Shown: positions 54,543 to 63,222 of the stretch, in pieces
How positions within the stretch are numbered: the first letter of the stretch is position 1
How the letters are laid out: the number at the start of each line of letters is the position of its first letter
DNA from: Mesohalobacter halotolerans
GTDB lineage: Bacteria > Bacteroidota > Bacteroidia > Flavobacteriales > Flavobacteriaceae
DNA: 64,000 nt
NCBI RefSeq assembly: GCF_006120725.1
Contig: NZ_SWMU01000001.1
Location: 1-64,000 of the forward strand
Direction of reading: 5' to 3'
Program-made: the position numbers and the translations under genes
Notes under the pieces: model-generated
Seen by the model: only the letters and a program-made list of their open reading frames with translations
The model's database searches: none
What the model was told of the DNA's origin: nothing

Positions 54543-54983
54543 GTGAAAACAGAGTTTGATGATGCTTATTTTATGCAAAAGGCTTTAGATGAAGCGCAAA
54601 AAGCTTATGACCGAGGCGAAGTCCCGGTAGGTGCTGTAATTGTTATAGACAGTACCATAATCGCTAGAGCCCATAATCTTACTGAAACCTTAAATGATGT
54701 CACAGCTCACGCTGAAATGCAGGCCATCACTTCTGCAGCCAATTATCTCGGTGGTAAATATCTAAATCAATGCACGATGTATGTTAGTTTAGAGCCTTGC
54801 CAAATGTGTGCCGGTGCCCTGTATTGGAGTCAATTGAAAAAATTGGTATACGCCGCCAGCGATCACAAACGCGGTTTTGAAGTAATGCAAACTCAACTTC
54901 ATCCAAAAACTAAAGTCCTCAAAGGCGTTTTGGAACAAAAAGCCTCACATTTGTTAAAACGCTTTTTCTTTGAGAAGCGTTAA
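54543..54983 (+). CDS. tadA: tRNA adenosine(34) deaminase TadA
   Basis: 146 aa with a GTG start. The zinc site is THAEMQA (His and proton-shuttling Glu) and PCQMCAGAL (two Cys). It deaminates the wobble adenosine of tRNA-Arg(ACG) to inosine. Downstream is a dispersed hairpin repeat at 55010 that may also stop transcription. Confidence 0.94.
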   Translation: MKTEFDDAYFMQKALDEAQKAYDRGEVPVGAVIVIDSTIIARAHNLTETLNDVTAHAEMQAITSAANYLGGKYLNQCTMYVSLEPCQMCAGALYWSQLKKLVYAASDHKRGFEVMQTQLHPKTKVLKGVLEQKASHLLKRFFFEKR

Positions 54984-55009
54984 CCTCGAGTAGCTAAAAA
55001 ATACTTATC

Positions 55010-55042
55010 AAACCTCACAGGTCTTGAAAACCTTTGAGGTTT
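55010..55042. repeat. Dispersed hairpin repeat, copy 1
   Basis: AAACCTCA-C-AGGT (7-base loop) ACCT-T-TGAGGTTT, lying between convergent tadA and the GGGPS gene. A 21-base core matches the copy at 59207-59233 (minus strand) at 20 of 21 positions. Confidence 0.7.
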
Positions 55043-55751
55043 ATTCAATATATTTTTCAAAGGCTGTACCCATCACCACCATATCTGCACCGGCCCGATA
55101 TGCCGATTTACGTTGATCTTTGGTTCTGATTCCACCACCTACAATGAGTGGCAGGTCGACTTGAGCTTTAACTGCTTTTATGATTCTGGGATGAACCAGA
55201 TATCTGGCGCTACTTCCTGCTTCCAAGTAAATCAACTGTTTACCGGCATACTGTGCAGCCAAAGCCACATCGACCGTTTTCTCGACTTCGGTTTGTGGAA
55301 TAGCTTTGGTCTCAGTGACACGTTCTGTGGTACAGGTTTTCCCTCCGTCGATGAGAATGTAACCCGTTGGAATAATTTCTAATGCTGTGCGCTTAAGGTG
55401 TTTTACACTCTTAACTTGCTGATGAATGAGATATTCCGGATTATCGCCAGACATTAAACTTAAAAATAATATAGCGTCTGCGAAGGATGAAATTTGATTG
55501 ACATTTCCATGAAATAGAATGATCGGCAGATTACTTGAAGCCTTAATGGCCTTGACCACCAAATCCGTTTTATGATTCTCGACAGTACTTCCACCGACAA
55601 ATATAAAATCCGTTTCCTCTGGAAGGCGATTTAGGATGGCTGTCATCTTGCCTGTTTCTACTTTATCGGGGTCAATCAAAACTGCAAAAGATTTCTTTTG
55701 AAGCAATAAATTTTCCTGTATCTGTTTGAGGATGTTGGATTGAGCAATCAT
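55041..55751 (-). CDS. Geranylgeranylglyceryl/heptaprenylglyceryl phosphate synthase (PcrB/GGGPS group)
   Basis: 236 aa, TIM-barrel. Conserved blocks: AVLIDPDK near 24, FVGGSTV, LFHGN, and IIVGGGIRTKDQ with MGTAFEK at the end. These match the Bacteroidota-specific GGGPS group, which makes an ether-lipid-like prenylglyceryl phosphate; its role in bacteria is not fully known. The start overlaps dgt by 4 bases (ATGA), so they are coupled. Confidence 0.88.
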   Translation of the reverse strand: MIAQSNILKQIQENLLLQKKSFAVLIDPDKVETGKMTAILNRLPEETDFIFVGGSTVENHKTDLVVKAIKASSNLPIILFHGNVNQISSFADAILFLSLMSGDNPEYLIHQQVKSVKHLKRTALEIIPTGYILIDGGKTCTTERVTETKAIPQTEVEKTVDVALAAQYAGKQLIYLEAGSSARYLVHPRIIKAVKAQVDLPLIVGGGIRTKDQRKSAYRAGADMVVMGTAFEKYIE

Positions 55752-57085
55752 AAATTTTGGCCTGAAAGGGTTTTGTAAATTTCTAAGGCTTTACTATCGC
55801 TTAACGATGCAATACGACTACTCAATTCAATTAACCAGAACTCTGTGTCCAAATCCTCAAATTCAAAATCTTTAAGAAAAGCTTTGAGGATTACATTGTC
55901 AAAATGATTGGCCTTATCGGTTAAACGGTTTTCGATCGCTTGACTAAAGTGCTCTAAAATTTCTGTAATAACACGATATCCCACCGTTTCTTTTTCCAGC
56001 ACTTCCTGACTTTGATAGATTTTCTTAATACTGATTTGAATAATATCTTCAATCTGGGCTTTGTAAGGAGAATAATCAATCAGTGGTTTGTCGAGTTGAC
56101 CTTTTCTAATGTCTTCTTCGTGGTGAATAAAGGCTTGAACTGCATCTTCAATCAATCGGCCGATGGCTAAAGATCTGAGGTAACTCACTCTGTTTTTTGT
56201 GGTAGAGAGTTTGAAGTATTTGTCCTTATCAATGCGTTGGTTGACCAATTTTGACAAATATTCTAAAGCATATTCCTCTGGAATTAAACCCAAATTGATG
56301 CCATCCTCAAAATCGATGATGGTGTAGCAGATATCGTCAGCTGCTTCAACCAGATAAGCCAAAGGGTGTCTGTAATACTGAGATTGACGCTCATCTTTTA
56401 GTCCCAACTCCGCTGAAACCTCATCAAACAAGGGTTTTTCGGCTTTAAACACACCGTATTTTTTGCGCGCGACATGTTTTGAAGTTTCTACTGGAAACGA
56501 TGCTTTTGGGTATTTTGTAAATGCACCCAGAGTCGCATAAGATAAACGCAATCCACCAAAACTTCCGTTTTTAGTTTCCGTTAAAAGTTTAAATCCATTG
56601 GCGTTACCTTCAAATTTGATTAAATCCTGATAGGCCCAGTCTGATATTTTATCTCTAAACCGTTTGCCTTTACCACGCTCAAAAAATGCCCCAATGGCCT
56701 TTTCGCCAGAGTGACCAAATGGTGGGTTACCAATATCGTGAGCTAAAGATGCTGCCGCAACAATAGCTCCAAAATCGTTAAAATGGTAGCCAAGTGTTTT
56801 TTCTAAATGAGGATATTTTTGAATAATAGCTTTTCCGGCCTGACGACCTAACGAACGACCGACCACGGACACTTCTAAGCTGTGAGTTAAACGGGTATGC
56901 ACAAAATCGGTTTTAGACAACGGTATAACCTGTGTTTTATCCTGCAAGCTTCGAAATGCAGAAGAAAATATAACCCGATCGTAATCCACTTCAAAACCTA
57001 AACGGGCATCGTCTTGTTCTTTACGTAAACGTTTAGTGGTATCGCCTTGGCGTTTTAAGGATAAGAGTTTTTCCCAATCTAACAT
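55748..57085 (-). CDS. dgt: Deoxyguanosinetriphosphate triphosphohydrolase
   Basis: 445 aa. The HD motif regions are THSLEVSVVGRSLG (first His) and AHDIGNPPFGHSGEKA (His-Asp). It removes triphosphate from dGTP, helping balance dNTP pools. First of a two-gene unit with the GGGPS gene. Confidence 0.95.
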   Translation of the reverse strand: MLDWEKLLSLKRQGDTTKRLRKEQDDARLGFEVDYDRVIFSSAFRSLQDKTQVIPLSKTDFVHTRLTHSLEVSVVGRSLGRQAGKAIIQKYPHLEKTLGYHFNDFGAIVAAASLAHDIGNPPFGHSGEKAIGAFFERGKGKRFRDKISDWAYQDLIKFEGNANGFKLLTETKNGSFGGLRLSYATLGAFTKYPKASFPVETSKHVARKKYGVFKAEKPLFDEVSAELGLKDERQSQYYRHPLAYLVEAADDICYTIIDFEDGINLGLIPEEYALEYLSKLVNQRIDKDKYFKLSTTKNRVSYLRSLAIGRLIEDAVQAFIHHEEDIRKGQLDKPLIDYSPYKAQIEDIIQISIKKIYQSQEVLEKETVGYRVITEILEHFSQAIENRLTDKANHFDNVILKAFLKDFEFEDLDTEFWLIELSSRIASLSDSKALEIYKTLSGQNL

Positions 57086-57134
57086 AAGTGCATTTTATGA
57101 AGCTAAAATACATTATTCATTTAATGTAAAACAA

Positions 57135-57165
57135 AAACCCCTTTTGAAAATTTCAAAAGGGGTTT
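57135..57165. terminator. Rho-independent terminator, near-perfect palindrome
   Basis: A 15-bp stem AAACCCCTTTTGAAA / TTTCAAAAGGGGTTT with a 1-base centre, flanked by T-rich sequence on both sides. It lies between the Arg-rich protein gene and dgt, consistent with stopping the minus-strand transcript of the former. Confidence 0.75.
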
Positions 57166-57188
57166 AATAAACCAAAAATCAAATATTA

Positions 57189-58274
57189 TTATCTTCTACT
57201 TCTAGACCGTCTTGTAGAAGTGCTTGCTTGGTTGCTTATATTTCTACTTGATTTATTATAGGCTTTATTTGGTTTCCTCGAATTACTGGCAACAGAATAT
57301 CGTCTGGTTGAAGGCATTTTGTTGACCTTTTGACTTCGATTTGACGTTCTTCTATAATCATTTTTAGCGCTCTCTTTATTTCTATTATTTCTAAAAACTC
57401 CATCCGTTCCGGTATTACGAGTTGTCAAAGTCTTATTATTTCTAGCATTTCCTTTAGAAACCCTTCTAGGGTTTTGTCGGGTACTCGTTTCTCTTCTCGA
57501 GTTAGTTGTATTTGTACTAGCAACTCTAGTGCTTTGTGCTCTTGTGATTTGGCGGTTTCGCCTTTGTACATTAGACCTTATTTGTCTTTCACTTCTATTT
57601 CTAGGTGATTGTGCATATCATTGGTTAGATCGATTTGCCCGTTTCCTGATATGAGGATTATGTCTATTAAAATTGAAATGTCTCACATTATTTCTATACG
57701 GTCTGTAATAAATATGTCTTACCAGTCTATAATATTGTCTATAGGGATGTGGACTCAATAGGCAATATTGTGCTGGCGGTAGAGCATAATATCGATGCCA
57801 AGGTCTCCAAACATATCTTCGGTTAAAGTGATTGATAAACCCGCGTTGTCTCCAAAACACATTACTTCTATAAAAGACCTGCATACCACCAATTCTACTC
57901 ACAAAACCGTAATTATTATAATATATCAACACATTGCCAACTTGATTCACCCGACCAAAACGATCATAAAAAATAGGCGTATTTTGTATTTGGATGACAG
58001 CACCATAAGCATCATACTGCACATATGGGTTATAGTTAAAGCCGGTATTAAAGCTAAAAGTAAGGTTTGAGCTTGAAAACCCAACATTGACGTTTGGCCC
58101 ATAATTAGGCAGATAAAAATCAAACTGACCATCTTGGAATACTGAAAATTCAATCCCTTTTTCCATAAAAATAAAAGAATGACCTTGATTAAAGTTCATG
58201 TGATTTGAATGGTTTGCCCACCCAGACGTACTGAAAAACACAAACCCTACTAGTGAAAAAATAAATCGTTTCAT
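57189..58274 (-). pseudogene. Secreted Arg/Tyr-rich protein interrupted by an in-frame TGA
   Basis: The frame from 58274 has a signal peptide (1-20) and a domain with EKGIEFSVFQDGQFDFYLP, GAVIQIQNTPIFYDRFGRV and a Tyr/Arg-rich C-terminal part (218 aa), then a TGA at 57620-57618. The frame continues without another stop for 143 more codons, with an Arg/Asn/Ser/Thr-rich tail (NRRNRQITRAQ and QASTSTRRSRSRR), ending at 57189. The tail and body are in phase, and the composition suggests one protein. Nonsense mutation, recoding, or a sequencing error are all possible. Function unknown. Confidence 0.65.
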
Positions 58275-58478
58275 GACATTAGGTTTTAAGGGCTATAAAT
58301 TATATTGGGCAAAGTTTGTGCCATAAATATTAAAGAATTGATTATCATTTACTTAACAGATAATCAACTCTACATAAAATTCAAAGTATTCATAATATCC
58401 TCATAAAACTTATTAATTTTTATGTATTATTAATTAGTCTGTTAAAAGTTTTCTATATATTGAAATAAAAATAGAATC

Positions 58479-58826
58479 ATGTTAGATACAATTACAATTT
58501 TAGCACAAATTGCAGTAGCTGCCTCAGTAGCGTTTGTGTGGATTTTAAGAATGCATAACGTTAAAAAAGAATTCAATCAATTTGGATTAAGTTTAAAGGT
58601 GAGAAGTTTTGTAGGTTTTGCAAAAACAGCTATTTCTACTTTATTGGTTGTTGGAATTTGGTATCCAGAGTTGGTGTTTTACGCTGCTATTGGCATGGCT
58701 CTTTTTATGGCATCAGCTCAATATTTCCACTGGTCTGCGGGCAACCCAATTAAACAAAAATTACCATCATTTATCCTTTTACTTTTAAGTATTTTTATTG
58801 CACTAAGTTCTGCTGAAATCATCTAA
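58479..58826 (+). CDS. DoxX-like small membrane protein
   Basis: 115 aa with four membrane segments. The KKEFNQFGLSLKVRSFVGFAKTAI and AQYFHWSAGNPIKQK motifs are typical of DoxX-like proteins in Bacteroidota. It ends in TAA directly before the next ATG. Function unknown. Confidence 0.75.
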   Translation: MLDTITILAQIAVAASVAFVWILRMHNVKKEFNQFGLSLKVRSFVGFAKTAISTLLVVGIWYPELVFYAAIGMALFMASAQYFHWSAGNPIKQKLPSFILLLLSIFIALSSAEII

Positions 58827-59171
58827 ATGTCATCATTTACATTTTGCATTTTATTGTCAAGTATCTCTTTTCTCGGCTATGCACTTGCCTATTTTATGGG
58901 GACAAAGATGAAAAATGAGTTTGTAAGGTTTGGGTTAGAAAAATATGCTTTAATTACCATTGTTTTTGAAATTATTGGTGCTATTGGTCTGTTAGTAGGT
59001 CATTTTTTAGATATACCTTTATTACTCAAGATTTCAGCTATAGGGTTAACCCTTATGATGTTTTTGGGCATTCTCGTCAGAATAAAAGTAAAAGATGGAT
59101 TGTTTGTCATCCTGCCTGCTTTTTTCTTTTTTGTGCTGAATGCGTTTATAACGTGGTTTTCTTTTAATTAA
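58827..59171 (+). CDS. Second DoxX-like small membrane protein
   Basis: 114 aa, four membrane segments. Starts at the base after the previous stop codon. The motif KNEFVRFGLEKYALITIVFEIIGAIG aligns with the previous protein, indicating a tandem paralog. The pair may form a heteromeric complex. Function unknown. Confidence 0.72.
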   Translation: MSSFTFCILLSSISFLGYALAYFMGTKMKNEFVRFGLEKYALITIVFEIIGAIGLLVGHFLDIPLLLKISAIGLTLMMFLGILVRIKVKDGLFVILPAFFFFVLNAFITWFSFN

Positions 59172-59206
59172 ATATTTTTTTGTTTATGTCGACATTAAAT
59201 CAAGAC

Positions 59207-59233
59207 TTCTCAGGTTTTCAAAACCTGTGAGGC
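59207..59233. repeat. Dispersed hairpin repeat, copy 2
   Basis: A CAGGTTTT / AAAACCTG stem; on the minus strand it reads CCTCACAGGTTTTGAAAACCT, nearly the same as the copy at 55010. It lies between the DoxX pair and glnS. Confidence 0.7.
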
Positions 59234-59357
59234 CTAAATGTGATAGGAAACCCTGAAGACTCCATTGAATATAAATCAAAGATAGTCAGACGATTTCATC
59301 TTTTTTTAATTCTAACAATTTTGAATTTATACCACCTGAAATCTTATAATAATTAAG

Positions 59358-59365
59358 TATTTTTG
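59358..59365 (+). promoter_or_regulatory. -7 box TATTTTTG upstream of glnS
   Basis: TATTTTTG matches TAnnTTTG and lies 17 bases before the ATG at 59383. Confidence 0.55.
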
Positions 59366-59382
59366 CACTTTAAATTAAATTT

Positions 59383-61053
59383 ATGTCTACGCCACAAAAA
59401 TCATTAAATTTTATTGAACAAATCATTGAAGAAGATCTGAAAAACAACTATTCTAAGGAACAGTTGCAGTTTCGTTTTCCGCCCGAACCTAATGGTTATC
59501 TGCACATTGGTCATGCCTCTTCGATTAGTCTTAATTTTGGGCTAGGGCTTAAATACAATGCGCCTGTAAATTTAAGATTTGACGATACCAATCCCACCAA
59601 AGAAGAAAGTGAATTTGTCGAAGCCATCAAGAGCGATGTCGAATGGCTCGGCTTTAAATGGGCAAAAGAATGTTATGCTTCCGATTATTTTCAACAACTC
59701 TATGATTGGGCCGTAGAAATGATCAAAAACGGTGATGCTTATGTAGACAGTCAAAGTTCAGAAGCCATTGCAGAACAAAAAGGTACTCCAACCCAAAAAG
59801 GAACTAATAGTCCTTACCGTGATCGTTCTGTTGAGGAGAACCTCAAATTGTTTGAAGCCATGAAAAATGGAGAAACTCCTGAAGGTAAAGATGTTCTGAG
59901 AGCCAAAATTAGCATGGGAGCCAAAAATATGTTGATGCGTGATCCGGTCATGTACCGCTGCCTTCATCAATCTCACCATCGCACAGGTTCCGATTGGAAA
60001 ATTTATCCGATGTACGATTGGGCACACGGTCAATCTGATTATATTGAACAAGTTTCACATTCGTTCTGTACGCTCGAGTTTTTACCGCATCGAGAACTTT
60101 ACAATTGGTTTGCTAAGAAAGTAAAAGAAGCCGATAAGCTCAAACCTAAACAACGCGAATTTGCTCGGAGAAACCTAAGCCATACCGTCGTCAGTAAACG
60201 AAAACTTTTAAAACTAATGGAAAAAGGTATTCTAGAATCTTGGGATGACCCGAGAATGCCAACCATTTCGGGAATGCGACGACGTGGCTACACTCCAGAA
60301 TCTATCGTTAATTTTGCAGAATCTATTGGCATTGGTAAACGTGAAAATACAGTAAATTTTTCTCACTTAGAATTCTGTGTACGCGAAGATTTAAATAAAA
60401 AAGCACCTCGAGTGATGGGTGTTTTAGACCCATTAAAAGTCGTTATTACCAATTATCCTGAAGATAAAATTGAGATGTTGGATGCAGAAAACAATCCTGA
60501 AGACCAGAGCGCAGGAAGCCACAAAGTACCTTTTTCTCGGGAAATCTATATTGAAAAAGAAGACTTTAGAGAAGAAGCCAACCGAAAGTTTTTCAGATTG
60601 AAACTTGGCAAAGAAGTTCGTTTGAAAAATGCTTACATTATCAAAGCTGAAAGTTGCGTAAAAGATGATGATGGCAATATTACAGAAGTGCATTGCACCT
60701 ATGATGAAAACTCTAGAAGCGGCAGTGGCACAGAAGCTTCAAAACGAAAAGTCAAAGGGACTTTGCATTGGGTTTCAATCCAGCATGCGGTAACTGCAAA
60801 AATTAATATTTACGATAGATTATTTATGGTTGAAAATCCAACTCAGGATAAAGAGGTTGATTTTCTGGAGCATATCAATCCCAATTCTCATCAGATTATT
60901 ACCGGCTATTTAGAACCTTATTTAGCCAATGCTAAAGTTCAGGAGCGATACCAGTTTCAGCGTATAGGTTATTTCTGTGTTGATAAGACTTCAACCTCGG
61001 AACAACTTGTGTTCAATAAAACAGTTGGCTTAAGGGATTCATGGAAAGGATGA
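59383..61053 (+). CDS. glnS: Glutaminyl-tRNA synthetase
   Basis: 556 aa. HIGH motif in PNGYLHIGHASSI; KMSKS-type motif is VVSKRKL near residue 268; RFDDTNP is present near residue 65. The length and C-terminal beta-barrel region (anticodon binding) match GlnRS. Its presence shows direct Gln-tRNA charging rather than a solely Gat-dependent route. Confidence 0.97.
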   Translation: MSTPQKSLNFIEQIIEEDLKNNYSKEQLQFRFPPEPNGYLHIGHASSISLNFGLGLKYNAPVNLRFDDTNPTKEESEFVEAIKSDVEWLGFKWAKECYASDYFQQLYDWAVEMIKNGDAYVDSQSSEAIAEQKGTPTQKGTNSPYRDRSVEENLKLFEAMKNGETPEGKDVLRAKISMGAKNMLMRDPVMYRCLHQSHHRTGSDWKIYPMYDWAHGQSDYIEQVSHSFCTLEFLPHRELYNWFAKKVKEADKLKPKQREFARRNLSHTVVSKRKLLKLMEKGILESWDDPRMPTISGMRRRGYTPESIVNFAESIGIGKRENTVNFSHLEFCVREDLNKKAPRVMGVLDPLKVVITNYPEDKIEMLDAENNPEDQSAGSHKVPFSREIYIEKEDFREEANRKFFRLKLGKEVRLKNAYIIKAESCVKDDDGNITEVHCTYDENSRSGSGTEASKRKVKGTLHWVSIQHAVTAKINIYDRLFMVENPTQDKEVDFLEHINPNSHQIITGYLEPYLANAKVQERYQFQRIGYFCVDKTSTSEQLVFNKTVGLRDSWKG

Positions 61054-61254
61054 AGCTAATTGTATAAATTGAGAATTTGAAAATTTATATTTAGATAGTC
61101 AACTTGTTCTAAAGCATTAGTATTTACAATGAATACTAAAGTCTATTAGTCTATAGCCATACACAATTAGGATATTTGGTTAAAAAAATATTTCAACTTT
61201 TTCCTAATGTTTTGTTAGTATAATACATTCTAATTTTCAAGATTCAATAATTTG

Positions 61255-61262
61255 TATATTTG
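61255..61262 (+). promoter_or_regulatory. -7 box TATATTTG upstream of the bacilliredoxin gene
   Basis: Full match to TAnnTTTG, 17 bases before the ATG at 61280. Confidence 0.65.
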
Positions 61263-61279
61263 CAATAAAAATTGATATT

Positions 61280-61690
61280 ATGTATCCACCAGAATTAGTA
61301 AAACCCATGAAAGATGAGTTGACAACTGTCGGCTTTACAGAGCTATTGTCATCCCAAGATGTAGATAAGGCTTTAACCCAAGACGGGACTGCTCTAGTCT
61401 TAGTCAATTCGGTTTGTGGTTGTGCCGCCGCCAATGCTAGACCAGGCGCTAGAATGGCGATAGAACATTCAAAAACACCAGACAACTTATATACTGTATT
61501 TGCCGGTGTTGATGCTGAAGCGACAGACAAAGCCCGAGCGCATATGGTCCCATTTCCACCAAGCTCACCTTCAATGGCCTTATTTAAAAACGGGGAATTG
61601 GTTCATATGCTAGAGCGTCATCATATCGAAGGACGTCCGGCCGAAATGATTGCTGACAATCTTAAGGCGGCTTTTGATGAGCACTGCTAG
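61280..61690 (+). CDS. BrxA/BrxB-family bacilliredoxin
   Basis: 136 aa, thioredoxin-like fold of the YphP/YqiW family, with the characteristic CGC motif in NSVCGCAAANARPG near residue 53. Members reduce mixed disulfides of bacillithiol with proteins. A C-terminal DEHC end is also conserved. Its presence implies bacillithiol use, but no bsh gene is in the window. Terminator directly after. Confidence 0.93.
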   Translation: MYPPELVKPMKDELTTVGFTELLSSQDVDKALTQDGTALVLVNSVCGCAAANARPGARMAIEHSKTPDNLYTVFAGVDAEATDKARAHMVPFPPSSPSMALFKNGELVHMLERHHIEGRPAEMIADNLKAAFDEHC

Positions 61691-61712
61691 TTTATTAGAA
61701 CTTAAAATTTCT

Positions 61713-61746
61713 AAAATCCTTTGTCTTTCAAGGCAAAGGATTTTTT
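61713..61746 (+). terminator. Rho-independent terminator of the bacilliredoxin gene
   Basis: Perfect 11-bp stem AAAATCCTTTG / CAAAGGATTTT with a 10-base loop and following T tract. It begins 22 bases after the stop. Confidence 0.88.
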
Positions 61747-61753
61747 GTATGAA

Positions 61754-62482
61754 ATGAAAAAAATTATCGCTTACCCTTTTTCTATAATTTTCTATTTAGC
61801 TTTTGGCTTAGTCCTTGTTATTTTTCATGCTTATCAATTTATTGCGCATCGTGGGTTTGGGTATCAAGCCCATAAAATAAGTGTAGATTGGCTCAACTTT
61901 TTTATCATGCGTTGCCTTAATTTATTAGGAACGCGTATTTATTTTGAAAATCCTTATAAATTAAAGAATGATGTTCCACATATTATAGTAGCTAATCATC
62001 AAAGCATGTTTGATATTCCGCCATTGATTTGGTATCTCAGAAAAATTCATCCTAAATTTATTAGCAAAAAAGAGCTTGGCAAAGGCATCCCATCGGTATC
62101 CTATAATTTACGGCACGGCGGTTCGGTTTTAATTGACAGAAACGATCGTGAAAGTGCTGTCGAAGCGATTAAGGGATTTGGGGAATACCTCTGTAAAACT
62201 AATCGTACCGGTGTTATTTTTCCAGAAGGTACGAGAAGTCGCGACGGCAAATTGAAGCGCTTTTCTGAAAATGGTTTGAGAAATCTAATTGAAAACTGCC
62301 CCAGAGCAATTGTCATCCCAGTGAGTATTGATAATTCATGGCAACTTCAAAAATTTGGGATGTTCCCATTACCTATTGGTGTAAAGATTCGGTTTAAAGT
62401 TCACAAACCCATAGAAATAAAGTCACATAAATTTGATGAAATAATGGAGTATTCTAGAGGTGTAATAGTTAAAGAACTGTAG
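61754..62482 (+). CDS. plsC: 1-acyl-sn-glycerol-3-phosphate acyltransferase
   Basis: About 242 aa from the ATG at 61754. A TTG at 61721 gives 11 more residues but lies inside the terminator hairpin and is unlikely. Motif I is NHQSMFD (NHxxxxD), motif III is FPEGTRS; a membrane segment lies near the N-terminus. It adds the second acyl chain to lysophosphatidic acid in the inner membrane. Confidence 0.93.
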   Translation: MKKIIAYPFSIIFYLAFGLVLVIFHAYQFIAHRGFGYQAHKISVDWLNFFIMRCLNLLGTRIYFENPYKLKNDVPHIIVANHQSMFDIPPLIWYLRKIHPKFISKKELGKGIPSVSYNLRHGGSVLIDRNDRESAVEAIKGFGEYLCKTNRTGVIFPEGTRSRDGKLKRFSENGLRNLIENCPRAIVIPVSIDNSWQLQKFGMFPLPIGVKIRFKVHKPIEIKSHKFDEIMEYSRGVIVKEL

Positions 62483-62603
62483 GTTGTTTTTGTCTAAAGT
62501 TATTAGAACTTCATTGACTTTTTAAATAAAAAATAAAAATTAACATATTTAGATTAGGAATTTTACTATAATTATTGTTTTAATTAAACTTAAAAATCAG
62601 ACT

Positions 62604-63200
62604 ATGAAACCAATACTTTACCTTTTATTTTTATACTGTGTTCCCATTACACTGTGTGCTCAAAACAGTCAAGAATCTACAGATTCTGAAAAAAGACTCG
62701 ATACATTTACAGAAGCCAAAAGGCATGAACTTTCATTAGATGTTACTGCGGCCTTGACATTACCTGCTATTCAACCAAGATATGAATATGTTTTAGGAAG
62801 ATATTCAGGTATAGGTGCTGATATTTTTATAGCCCTAGATAGTGATGAAGTTCAAACAGAAGAACTTGAAAAACTCTCAATCACGCCGTTTTATAGACAA
62901 TATTTCTTTAGTAAAGAAGATTATGGCGCTAAAGGCTTTTATGCCGAAGGTTTTTTGAAAGCCTACACTTATGAAAGCGATGATTTTAATAATCAATTTG
63001 CAAATAACATTTCAGAAGACGAGACCTTTTTTGAAACTGCTTTAGGCGTGTCCATAGGTTGGAAATGGGTCAGTAATTCGGGCTTTATGATTGATTTAGG
63101 TTTGGGTATAGGCCGAAATCTTGGTTTTTCAGATGAACCTGATGAATTCAGACCAGATATTATGCCAAGAGGTGGAGTGCATTTTGGTTGGCGATTTTAA
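62604..63200 (+). CDS. Outer-membrane beta-barrel-like protein, uncharacterised
   Basis: 198 aa with a signal peptide (1-19, ending CAQN). From residue 40 the strand pattern is LSLDVTAALTLPAIQPRYEY, FYRQYFF, GFYAEGFLKAY, GVSIGWKWV and a GGVHFGWRF end with a C-terminal Phe, as in small barrels of the DUF3575-like kind. Function unknown; single gene convergent with metG. Confidence 0.7.
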   Translation: MKPILYLLFLYCVPITLCAQNSQESTDSEKRLDTFTEAKRHELSLDVTAALTLPAIQPRYEYVLGRYSGIGADIFIALDSDEVQTEELEKLSITPFYRQYFFSKEDYGAKGFYAEGFLKAYTYESDDFNNQFANNISEDETFFETALGVSIGWKWVSNSGFMIDLGLGIGRNLGFSDEPDEFRPDIMPRGGVHFGWRF

Positions 63201-63222
63201 ACCGTAAAAACCAAACCTATTA

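Noticed and set aside
57189-57428. 79-codon minus-strand frame as its own gene
   Set aside because: It starts at TTG without a ribosome-binding site and is in phase with the longer upstream frame, so it is the tail of the interrupted gene.
61721-61753. TTG start extending plsC by 11 codons
   Set aside because: The added bases lie inside a perfect terminator hairpin; the ATG at 61754 gives a normal PlsC start.
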